NCBI RefSeq assembly: GCF_022538115.1
Contig: NZ_JAKZAL010000001.1
Span: 62,001 to 126,000 of the forward strand
Length of the DNA stretch: 64,000 nt
Reading direction: 5' to 3'
Source of the DNA: Cognataquiflexum rubidum
Lineage (GTDB): Bacteria; Bacteroidota; Bacteroidia; Cytophagales; Cyclobacteriaceae
This document shows, piece by piece, positions 18,831 to 26,198 of the stretch. A model generated the notes under the pieces. The model was given only the letters and a program-made list of their open reading frames with translations, searched no databases and was not told where the DNA came from. The position numbers and the translations under genes were made by a program. How positions within the stretch are numbered: the stretch's first letter is position 1; every line of letters begins with the position of its first letter.

Positions 18831-20306
18831 TTAAAACAGCTTTTTCAATTCATTTTTGGTGACTTTCCCCATAGCATTGCGTGGTAAATCTTCCACCAAA
18901 AGGTACTTTCTTGGAGTTTTGTAGGCAGGCATCCTTTCTCTTATCCAAGCATTCAGGACATTGACATCTATATTCTTTTCTGTTACCAAAGCCGCGGCTA
19001 CCAATTCCCCCCATTCCTCATCCAGAATTCCTATGACCCCACAATCCTTGACACCCGGATATTTCCGAAGGACTTCCTCGATTTCCAAAGCGGAGATTTT
19101 GTATCCTCCGGATTTGATGATGTCCACCGAATCCCTTCCGAGGATCTTGAAATACCCATCATCCACGACGGCGATATCTCCTGTTTTGAACCAACCGTCT
19201 GATGTGAATGCTTTTGTTGTTGCTTCTGGTTTTCCCCAATATTCTTTGAATACATTGCCGCCCCTGACCTGGATTTCACCGGGTTGGTCTAATGGAATTA
19301 CCCTGTCGGCCTCATCACATAATCTGATCTCCACTCCCTTGAGTGGCATTCCGATATAACCCGCACGCCGTGTATCCTCGTAGGGATTGCTGATGGCCAT
19401 GCCGATTTCGGTCATGCCGTACCTTTCGAGCAGGTAATGTCCCGAGATCCCGTGCCACTTCTCCATCACTGATACCGGCAACGCCGCCGAACCCGACACC
19501 ATCAGCCTGAATTCCTTCAACTTTTCCGTAACCTTCATTTGCTCAGTCTGAGAGAGGTTTTCATAGTAAGCGATCAACTTGAAATAGATGGTGGGAACCG
19601 CCATAAAAACAATGACCTTGCCTTCCATGAAAATTTCAAAAACCTTTTTGGCATCAAAATTTGGTAAAAATTGCACCGTTGCCCCAGACCATAGCGCACA
19701 GGAATTGACGTTGATAATACCGTGAACATGGTGCAGGGGCAGGATCGAAAGGGTGTAATCCGAAGAACTCCAATGCCAGGCATCTACCAAGGTACTGACC
19801 TGCGCTTCGATATTCGCATGGGTGGTCAGGACTCCCTTTGGAAGACTTGTCGTCCCGCTGGTATAAAGAATCATCGCGCCTCTTTGGTTTTCTATTTCAG
19901 GTAAATTCCCGGATTCATTTTTAGATAAACCTGACATCCTGATAAATCGGATGTTGGGCATCATAGAAAAAGGAGACAGGATATCTTCATATTCCGGTCC
20001 GCAAATGATCATTTCCGAAACCGTGTCTTCCACCACATATTGGAGGGAAGGCAAAGGATAAGTGACACAAAGCGGTACCGCTATGCCTCCTGCCCGCCAA
20101 ATGCCCCATTGCACCGCCACATAATCAAACCCCGGCGCTATCATAAAGGCAATCCGCATTTGGCCAAGGTCCTCTTTTCCCTGAAGGAGATGCAAGGCAA
20201 TCACTTCACTCCTGTCCAAAAGGTCCTGAAAAGAATATGAATCAGATTGGTCCACAATGGCGCACTTGGTTGCAAACCTTTTGGCATTTTCAATAAGTCG
20301 AAGCAT
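18831..20306 (-). CDS. Acyl-CoA synthetase, probable malonyl-CoA synthetase (MatB-like)
   Basis: This 491-residue member of the ANL adenylating superfamily has the AMP/ATP loop 'ILYTSGTTSLPKGVLTTH', the A5 motif 'ERYGMTEIGMA', the A7/A8 region 'GDIAVVDDGYFKILGRD' with 'SGGYKISALEIEE', and the C-terminal lysine motif 'PRNAMGKVTKNEL'. Length and the short C-terminal region fit malonyl-CoA synthetase (MatB/ACSF3 type). Its position as first gene of an operon with both malonate carrier subunits makes malonate the likely substrate: malonate + ATP + CoA to malonyl-CoA. No malonyl-CoA decarboxylase gene is in the window. A general medium-chain or fatty acid synthetase is the alternative. Confidence 0.82.
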   Translation of the reverse strand: MLRLIENAKRFATKCAIVDQSDSYSFQDLLDRSEVIALHLLQGKEDLGQMRIAFMIAPGFDYVAVQWGIWRAGGIAVPLCVTYPLPSLQYVVEDTVSEMIICGPEYEDILSPFSMMPNIRFIRMSGLSKNESGNLPEIENQRGAMILYTSGTTSLPKGVLTTHANIEAQVSTLVDAWHWSSSDYTLSILPLHHVHGIINVNSCALWSGATVQFLPNFDAKKVFEIFMEGKVIVFMAVPTIYFKLIAYYENLSQTEQMKVTEKLKEFRLMVSGSAALPVSVMEKWHGISGHYLLERYGMTEIGMAISNPYEDTRRAGYIGMPLKGVEIRLCDEADRVIPLDQPGEIQVRGGNVFKEYWGKPEATTKAFTSDGWFKTGDIAVVDDGYFKILGRDSVDIIKSGGYKISALEIEEVLRKYPGVKDCGVIGILDEEWGELVAAALVTEKNIDVNVLNAWIRERMPAYKTPRKYLLVEDLPRNAMGKVTKNELKKLF

Positions 20307-20474
20307 AATAGGTTTTTTTGGAAGGCTTAAATTAAACCGAAATTCAATCGATTGTTGGTGTCGAAGCTAAAAAATGGTCCGAGTTCCAAAAGGCGATCAT
20401 TTATTTGATCCAACTTGATTGCAATATTCAACAATCAAAGCCTATTTTAGTAAGAATTTATTAGCCTCATCCAT

Positions 20475-21740
20475 ATGACATTCAACAGACGTAATTTCCT
20501 CAAACTCGCCTCATTGGCCCCCGGCCTGGCTATCCCTTCTTTAAGTTTTGCAAACAGTCAGGAAAAAGACCTTCCAAAGGCTTTGAAAGGGTTAAAGCCC
20601 ATGACCGCGGACATTGTTCCCATCAGTCGTGAAGAAAGGTTGGGCAGGATAGCCAAAGCACAAAGCCTGATGATAGCAAACAAAGTAGATGCGCTGTTTC
20701 TCGAACCGGGGACGAGCATGGCGTATTTTCTGGATTTCGACTTTTTTCTCTCCGAGAGGATGGTGGCAGCCGTGATTCCTGCCAAAGGAGAAATTGCTTA
20801 TGTCTGCCCAAAGTTTGAAGAAGACAAAGTAACAGAATTGGTAAAATTCGGTTCAGACATACGCACTTGGGAAGAGCATGAAAGCCCCTATCAGGTGGTT
20901 GCGGAAATCTTGAAGGACAAAGGCACTCCCAATCAGACCGTCGGAATTGAAGAGCGCTCCAGATTTTTCCTTTATGACGGTATCAAAAAAGAAAGTGGAA
21001 GGCTGAATTTTGTCCTTGCAGATCCTATCACCGCGGGATGCAGGATGTATAAATCCCCAGCTGAAATTGCGCTGATGCAAAAAGCCAATGACATCACGAT
21101 TGCTGCCTACAAAGTACTTTTTGATTCGCTTTATGAAGGCATGACCCAAGCGGATTTCAGCAGGGTTGCCACTGAGGCACATCTGGCTTTGGGAGCAAAA
21201 GGCTCCATAGGTGCTAATTTTGGGGAATGGTCTGCATTCCCACATGGAAGCAGCACCCCGCAGAAACTCAAAGAAGGCGATCTTATCTTGGCCGACGGCG
21301 GCTGCAAAATAGAAGGATATACCTCAGACATCAGCCGAACCATTGTTTTTGGCAAACCAACAGCCCGACACACGGAGGTATGGAACATCGCAAGAGAGGC
21401 TCAGCAAAAAGCGATAGAACTTGCAGCACAACAGGGGACTACCTGTGAGCAAATGGATGCTGTGGCAAGGGGAATTGTCAGCAAAGGTGGATTTGGACCT
21501 GATTACAAATATTTCAGCCACCGGCTTGGGCACGGGATCGGCCTTGATGTCCACGAATGGACCAATCTGGTGCGTGGCAACAATACCCCACTTCAGGAAG
21601 GAATGTGTTTCAGTAATGAGCCCGGGATCTATATCGTGGGTGAGTTTGGCGTCAGGGTGGAAGATTGTTTTTACATGTCTGCCTCAGGCCCCAAGTTCTT
21701 CAGCGCTCCGAGTCCGGCGATTGATAAGCCTTTTGCTTAG
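20475..21740 (+). CDS. Xaa-Pro peptidase family (M24) protein with twin-arginine signal
   Basis: This 421-residue protein begins with a Tat-like signal (NRRNFLKLASLAPGLAIP), so it is probably exported folded with its metals. Residues about 45-175 form the creatinase/prolidase N-terminal domain. The catalytic pita-bread domain follows with the metal ligands in 'ADGGCKIEGYTSDISR' (two Asp), 'RLGHGIGLDVHE' (His), 'NEPGIYI' (Glu) and 'GVRVEDCF' (Glu). All five are present, so it is likely an active aminopeptidase P/prolidase-type enzyme acting in the periplasm. It is transcribed alone and ends at a strong bidirectional terminator. Confidence 0.88.
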   Translation: MTFNRRNFLKLASLAPGLAIPSLSFANSQEKDLPKALKGLKPMTADIVPISREERLGRIAKAQSLMIANKVDALFLEPGTSMAYFLDFDFFLSERMVAAVIPAKGEIAYVCPKFEEDKVTELVKFGSDIRTWEEHESPYQVVAEILKDKGTPNQTVGIEERSRFFLYDGIKKESGRLNFVLADPITAGCRMYKSPAEIALMQKANDITIAAYKVLFDSLYEGMTQADFSRVATEAHLALGAKGSIGANFGEWSAFPHGSSTPQKLKEGDLILADGGCKIEGYTSDISRTIVFGKPTARHTEVWNIAREAQQKAIELAAQQGTTCEQMDAVARGIVSKGGFGPDYKYFSHRLGHGIGLDVHEWTNLVRGNNTPLQEGMCFSNEPGIYIVGEFGVRVEDCFYMSASGPKFFSAPSPAIDKPFA

Positions 21741-21770
21741 GTTGAATTTTAAAATATTTAAGAAAAAAAA

Positions 21771-21799
21771 GGGTTTCCGCTAACGGAAACCCTTTTTTT
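21771..21799. terminator. Bidirectional terminator
   Basis: The arms gggtttccg and cggaaaccc make a 9 bp stem with loop ctaa. It is flanked by A8 on the left and T7 on the right, so it can serve both the M24 gene (plus) and the chimeric ORF (minus). It appears homologous to the terminator at 22671-22704. Confidence 0.88.
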
Positions 21800-21823
21800 G
21801 TTTAATCCAAATTTTCCCGTTTT

Positions 21824-22375
21824 TCAAGAAATGAAAACATCGTCATTGTTGAGAAGGATCTCATCGAGGTTTTCTCCGGGAAGGGCGATGATTTGTTCAT
21901 TCTCGGCATCCCATTCAATTCGTCTGCCGATTTTGTAAGATAGGCCGCCCATATGCGCTGTGATGGCTTCTTCAAATCCCTCAATGATCCCACAGCTTGG
22001 ATTGCCTCCATTCCGGATACAATTCATCCATACCCTTAAATGAAGGAAGAGTTTGTTGGCCCATTTCCGAAAATCGGTAGCTTGGACTGAATTCACACGA
22101 TATCCTACTGCCAAGATTGCCTCAAGCCGATAAAATTTGGTGGAATATGTTTTACTATCTGAGGCAGTTATTTCCAAAATGGAAACAACTGAATCAACAT
22201 CTAATTCTTTTGTATCAAATATATTTTTAAGGTGCTTGCTCACGGCAGGTACATTTACGCCAAACAACTCTGCCATGGCCTTTTGCGTCAACCAAAAACT
22301 CCCGTTTTGAAAATAAACAGATACGTTAACTTTCTGATCTTCTGTATGGTATAGAAGTAAGTCTCTAGCTTTCAT
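21824..22375 (-). pseudogene. Chimeric ORF: RhuM-family N-terminus fused to oxidoreductase C-terminus
   Basis: The 183-residue ORF is a join of two unrelated genes. Residues 1 to about 108 match the start of RhuM/virulence-associated family proteins ('FWLTQKAMAELFGVNVPAVSKHLKN', then 'LEAILAVGYRVNSVQATDFRKWA'), which normally run past 300 residues. From about 110 to the end, 71 of 74 residues equal the C-terminus of the Gfo/Idh/MocA protein encoded just upstream at 22733-24361 (CIRNGGNPSCG ... NNDDVFIS). The DNA of that part differs at about 19 of 218 positions, mostly silently. The best reading is a decayed tandem paralogue of the oxidoreductase whose front was replaced by a truncated RhuM gene. 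The frame is intact through the junction, so a product could be made, but neither half is complete. Confidence 0.8.
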
Positions 22376-22450
22376 TATTTTAATTTCATCATTATCAACT
22401 TTTCAAAACCTCTAGAATCTTCCTTTTAAACATATCGAATCCTATAAATT

Positions 22451-22642
22451 TCAGATATCTAATTTTATTGGGAATTCTTCTATTTCATCCCAATGAATAC
22501 TCTCATTTCCTACTTTATCCCAAGCTTCATTAAAACCAAACTTTATAACTTCCAGTATATCCAATGAAGATTCAAAAAAATTCAAAATTTGAATAGACCA
22601 GCTTAAAGTAAAACTAATTTTTCTTAAACTAAAATTTTTATA
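22451..22642 (-). pseudogene. Possible remnant of a small acidic protein gene
   Basis: Between TAG (complement of 22643-22645) and TGA (complement of 22451-22453) lies an open frame of 63 codons without an ATG. Its C-terminal part reads like a real protein: SSLDILEVIKFGFNEAWD, then ESIHWDEIEEFPIKLDI. I do not recognise it. With no start codon it is either a truncated gene or expressed from a non-ATG codon. It sits in the same insert-like segment as the RhuM fragment. Confidence 0.35.
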
Positions 22643-22670
22643 CTATTTGGATCAAAGGGTAGCTCATAAA

Positions 22671-22704
22671 AAAAGGGTTGCCATTTACGGACAACCCCTT
22701 TTTT
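22671..22704 (-). terminator. Terminator of the oxidoreductase gene
   Basis: The arms gggttg (22675-22680) and caaccc (22692-22697), with further inner pairs cc/gg, form the stem. On the minus strand it is followed by T's (complement of the A run at 22666-22674). Position and shape match the terminator at 21771-21799. Confidence 0.8.
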
Positions 22705-22732
22705 CTAAAGGAAATTTTTAAAATCCCGTTTT

Positions 22733-24361
22733 TCAAGAAATAAAAACATCGTCATTGTTGAGAAGGATCTCATCAAGATTTTCTCCGGGAAGAGCGATGA
22801 TTTGTTCATTCTCGGCATCCCATTCTATTCGTCTGCCGATTTTGTAAGAAAGGCCACCCATATGCGCTGTGATGGCTTCTTCAAATCCCTCAGTGATCCC
22901 ACAGCTTGGATTGCCGCCGTTACGGATACAGCTCATCCACTCTCTGAGGTGAAGGAAAGTTGAGTCCACTCTTTTGCCATCCCTATAAGTCCAAAGCAAA
23001 CCCTTGTTGGCAAAGTATTTGGCTGTGGCGGAAGTGACCGCATCTACGCCATTGGCACTTGGGTCATATTGGTATATCGGTACGGATGGATCAACCCTGT
23101 TTTCCTTGATCAGGTCTTTGTACTTGGTGGACCTTGGATCGGCATAGATCGTGACCATATTACCCAACTCCATGGAAGCATCGTGTCCCATCAATACCGT
23201 GCCCCTATCAAACTGATTACCCAAAGTAGCACTGTAGACCAAGGTCATCCCTTTTTCTTTGCCGGGCGTCTGACTCGTACCGGTACTGAATTCCGGAAAA
23301 TCCATATTGATCTGCATCACATCAGGAACATTTCTTCCGTCCCTGTGGGTGTAAACTCCTCCGGAACCTGTGATGTATTTGGGAATTCCCATTTTCAAAA
23401 CACAATTGATCCTATCATAGTCATGTGTCAATAAATCCCCTGACAAACCTGAACCATAAGCCCACCATTTTCTCCATCGGAAAAAATGTTCGGCATTGAA
23501 TGGGATTTGGGGAGCGGTGCCTAAGAAGGCGTTCCAATCAATAGTCTCGGTAGAAGCATCCGGATGGATGTCATATTGCCAGGCACCGTTGTCGTCATTT
23601 CTGTTGGTAGCCGTCACGACCAAAGACACATGCCCTAAGGTATTTTTTGCTATGGCATCCTGTGCTGTCAAAAAACTCTGGGTTTGACGGTGCTGGTGTC
23701 CGACAGCAAATTTGATATCCGGATTTTTACGGCATGCCTCCCTCAGGTCGTAAGTCTCCTGAATGGTATGGGTCATGGGTTTTTCAACGTATACATGCAG
23801 GCCTGCTTCAATGGCAGCAATGGCCATAGGTGCATGCCAATGGTCCGGTGTCGCAATGATGACTGCATCCACCTCACCGCTGTTGAATAATTCCAAATGT
23901 GTCTTGTAGCGCTTGCAAGGGTTCTCTTTGGTATCGAATGATTTCAACGCTTTTTCTGCCCTCACGTCAAAAATATCGCAGATTGCAGTCAGTTTGACGT
24001 TGAGGCTTTCTTGTGCCTGAAATTCAGCCAATCTTTTGTCATCAGGATTTTCTGCAGCCGATTTGACCATGTCATCGATCCATTCTGTGGTGGCAAAACC
24101 CAAAGACCGCATCAGTTGCTCGCCTCTTATCCCAAACCCAATCAGGCCAACACGTAGCGGTTCCCCGGTCATAGGGCCTGAGGCAGGTGGTGCTGAAGCT
24201 TTGATGTTAAGGGTTTCGAGCAAGAGATTGCGCTCGCTCAATGCCTTTTCATTAGACCTGAAACCTGCTGTCCATACTGCACCAAAAATCGGAATACCTC
24301 CGAGTATTTTGAGCCATTCCCTTCGGGAAAAGCCTTTGAATAAATTCTTGTCAGTTGCCAT
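22733..24361 (-). CDS. Gfo/Idh/MocA family oxidoreductase with twin-arginine signal
   Basis: This 542-residue protein has a Tat-like signal (FSRREWLKILGGIPIFGAVW). The NAD(P)-binding Rossmann start follows with 'RVGLIGFGIRGEQLM', and the family motif 'VYVEKPMTHTI' with the conserved Lys is present. Such exported Gfo/Idh/MocA proteins, common in Bacteroidota and Planctomycetota, are thought to hold their cofactor tightly and oxidise or isomerise sugars in the periplasm. It is 5 bases downstream of a DoxX-like gene and probably in one operon with it. Its last 74 residues are duplicated in the chimeric ORF at 21824-22375. Substrate unknown. Confidence 0.9.
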   Translation of the reverse strand: MATDKNLFKGFSRREWLKILGGIPIFGAVWTAGFRSNEKALSERNLLLETLNIKASAPPASGPMTGEPLRVGLIGFGIRGEQLMRSLGFATTEWIDDMVKSAAENPDDKRLAEFQAQESLNVKLTAICDIFDVRAEKALKSFDTKENPCKRYKTHLELFNSGEVDAVIIATPDHWHAPMAIAAIEAGLHVYVEKPMTHTIQETYDLREACRKNPDIKFAVGHQHRQTQSFLTAQDAIAKNTLGHVSLVVTATNRNDDNGAWQYDIHPDASTETIDWNAFLGTAPQIPFNAEHFFRWRKWWAYGSGLSGDLLTHDYDRINCVLKMGIPKYITGSGGVYTHRDGRNVPDVMQINMDFPEFSTGTSQTPGKEKGMTLVYSATLGNQFDRGTVLMGHDASMELGNMVTIYADPRSTKYKDLIKENRVDPSVPIYQYDPSANGVDAVTSATAKYFANKGLLWTYRDGKRVDSTFLHLREWMSCIRNGGNPSCGITEGFEEAITAHMGGLSYKIGRRIEWDAENEQIIALPGENLDEILLNNDDVFIS

Positions 24362-24366
24362 GTGCT

Positions 24367-24861
24367 TCAGTTTATTGGGTTAGTGGATACTGTCTTCTGC
24401 TTGGCAAAAAGCTTAGCCAAACCGAAGGCATATTGGGTAGGGAATAAATAGATCACAAAGAGCGCCGCGGCTTCAATGAGGTTTTTGTTGACCAGCCAAT
24501 AGCTTCCCTCGCTTGGTCCCTGAGGATATCCGGGAAATGGTGGATGTGCCAAATAGTACAGCAACAACAACCCAATTCCGATGATACTGGCCCAATTGGT
24601 CTTGAAACCGATTATCAGGCTAAATCCTACGAGGAGTAGAGCGCCGATATTGAGCGTATCGATAACAGGAATGATGGCATCACTTGCCATCCACCTGAAA
24701 AAAGACTCCATAAAACTCGCACTGAGCAAGTATCCTTTTGCTGTCCAGGAGGGACTGTATAATTTAATGACACCTTCGTACAAAAAGTGCCAACCGATCA
24801 GCAATCGAAGCAGCACCAGGCTGCCTGTTTGCAATGAGGTAAATCTGGAAGTTTGATCCAT
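24367..24861 (-). CDS. DoxX family membrane protein
   Basis: This 164-residue protein has four hydrophobic segments and the DoxX pattern 'LVLLRLLIGWHFLYEGVIKL' near the N-terminus. In this family such proteins are inner-membrane components with possible quinone-linked redox roles. It is the first gene of a pair with the exported Gfo/Idh/MocA oxidoreductase (5-base gap), which suggests it could pass electrons from that enzyme to the respiratory chain; that link is inference. Confidence 0.85.
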   Translation of the reverse strand: MDQTSRFTSLQTGSLVLLRLLIGWHFLYEGVIKLYSPSWTAKGYLLSASFMESFFRWMASDAIIPVIDTLNIGALLLVGFSLIIGFKTNWASIIGIGLLLLYYLAHPPFPGYPQGPSEGSYWLVNKNLIEAAALFVIYLFPTQYAFGLAKLFAKQKTVSTNPIN

Positions 24862-25201
24862 AGGTTTTTTGTTTATTGATGCACGATATTACCACATCAA
24901 ACACCAAAAAAACATGACATAAATCAATCCGAAACATGATGTATATCCCACTGTCTAGCAGGGGATTCAACAGTATCCCGTAGTTTTTTAAATCCTACAC
25001 ACCTATTACATAGTAATCAAAATTTGGTATGGAAGCCTAAAAAATAAATGTCCGATAAAAGCCATCTATCGAAAAAGACTTTGAAAATGAGGAATAGTAA
25101 TTCTCCCGGCAGATAGAATAACCAATTGTTCAATTTCCTTTTTTCTCCGATCTTTGGAATAATGGACGGGGTAATTTCAAACCCTCCAAAATCCAAAAAA
25201 C
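24862..25201. other. Divergent intergenic region
   Basis: These 340 bases separate the DoxX gene (minus) from a lipoprotein gene (plus). An open frame on the minus strand (25017-25352) overlaps the lipoprotein gene and looks like a shadow. No repeat, RNA gene or clear promoter was recognised. Confidence 0.5.
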
Positions 25202-25708
25202 ATGAGGACTTCCTTATTATATTATTCCATCCTGCTTTTTTCACTTTTTTCTTGCTCGAAAAACTCAAAGGAAGAAAACCAAACCAGCAAAGAAACTTTG
25301 GTGGGCAGTGACAAGGATCCAAATGGATGTATTGGTTCGGCCGGATATTCATGGTCGCAAGCCAGACAGGAATGCATCAGGATATTTGAATTAGGAACTC
25401 CTTTTGTCACGTATGATGCGGCTACCGGTGCCATGGATTCTACCAAAGTGGCTTATGTGGTTCTTTCCAATGACAAGTCACAGGCAGAGGTGTTCTATGG
25501 AGGAACAGACAAACCTATTCTATTGGAGGCTGTATCTGTCATGGAAGGGGAAACCATGCCAAAGCTTTTTGAAAACAACATAGAATTGGTTGACCTGATT
25601 TATTACAGAGATTCATACATACTCAGATATCAGGAAAAGCCCACCCATATACAAACTTGGTCGGCAGAATCAGGATTGGGTAAGGAACTGATGAAGAAAG
25701 AAAATTGA
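25202..25708 (+). CDS. Lipoprotein of unknown function
   Basis: This 168-residue protein has a short signal with lipobox (LFSLFSC, Cys18) followed by a Lys/Glu/Ser-rich linker. The mature part has 'NGCIGSAGYSWSQARQECI', which resembles the start of small lysozyme-inhibitor-like or disulfide-bonded domains of Bacteroidota lipoproteins, and then an all-beta stretch with 'AEVFYGGTDKPILLE'. A short motif of this kind is seen in hypothetical lipoproteins of the phylum; I cannot assign a function. It precedes the blaI gene by about 115 bases on the same strand but is probably a separate unit. Confidence 0.75.
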   Translation: MRTSLLYYSILLFSLFSCSKNSKEENQTSKETLVGSDKDPNGCIGSAGYSWSQARQECIRIFELGTPFVTYDAATGAMDSTKVAYVVLSNDKSQAEVFYGGTDKPILLEAVSVMEGETMPKLFENNIELVDLIYYRDSYILRYQEKPTHIQTWSAESGLGKELMKKEN

Positions 25709-25761
25709 GGAAATCTTTATTGGATACTTTTTTATAATGTCTGTGATTTAGCCAATTATAA

Positions 25762-25790
25762 TTTTTTCGTAGAATTACGAATTTTTCGTA
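25762..25790 (+). promoter_or_regulatory. Candidate BlaI operator upstream of blaI
   Basis: Three copies of a 6-mer half site lie here: TTCGTA (25766-25771), its inverse TACGAA (25776-25781) and TTCGTA again (25785-25790). The first two form a perfect inverted repeat with a 4-base centre. The site is 34 bases before the blaI start. BlaI/MecI repressors bind dyads of this size upstream of their own genes, so autoregulation is likely. The specific assignment is inference. Confidence 0.5.
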
Positions 25791-25823
25791 GGAAGTCTAA
25801 AATCTTTCTTTTATATTTATTTT

Positions 25824-26198
25824 ATGGAAACATTGACAAAATACGAAGAAACTCTGATGCGGATATTTTGGAAGCTGAAGCGTGCTCTGGTAAGGGATGT
25901 TCTGAACGAACTGCCCGAACCAAAGCCCCCCTACACGACACTCGCCTCCAACATCAAGCTGCTGGAAAAAAAAGGATTTCTCGACCACAAATCCTACGGA
26001 AAAATACTTGAGTATTTTCCTACTATTTCCCAATCTGATTACCGCAAAAACACCTTCAATGAATTGGTGGAAGACTATTTTGATGGCTCAGTAGAGAATG
26101 TTTTGTCCTTTATGGTAAAAGAAAAAGGGTTATCTGAAAAAGATATGGAAGAACTTCAAAAATTGATTGACAACATGGGTAACTCCTCTCAGCCATGA
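25824..26198 (+). CDS. BlaI/MecI/CopY family transcriptional repressor
   Basis: This 124-residue winged-helix protein has the typical BlaI N-terminus 'LTKYEETLMRIFWKLKRALVRDVLNELP', followed by 'YTTLASNIKLLEKKGFL' as recognition helix and wing, and a dimerisation helix at the end. It overlaps the next gene by four bases (ATGA), a M56 BlaR1-type sensor protease known to cleave BlaI-type repressors. The dyad at 25766-25781 is its probable operator. In Bacteroidota such pairs mostly control cell-envelope functions rather than beta-lactamase; no beta-lactamase gene follows here. Confidence 0.92.
   Translation: METLTKYEETLMRIFWKLKRALVRDVLNELPEPKPPYTTLASNIKLLEKKGFLDHKSYGKILEYFPTISQSDYRKNTFNELVEDYFDGSVENVLSFMVKEKGLSEKDMEELQKLIDNMGNSSQP

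Larger units (their letters stand above)
22376..22732. other. AT-rich region with gene remnant and terminator
   Basis: These 357 bases lie between the chimeric ORF and the intact oxidoreductase gene. They contain a 63-codon open frame on the minus strand (22451-22642, listed separately) and the oxidoreductase terminator. Base composition is clearly more AT-rich than the flanking oxidoreductase, consistent with foreign DNA. Confidence 0.55.

Noticed and set aside
25017-25352. 111-codon open frame on the minus strand
   Set aside because: It overlaps the start of the lipoprotein gene at 25202, has a composition driven by AT-rich sequence and resembles no protein family.
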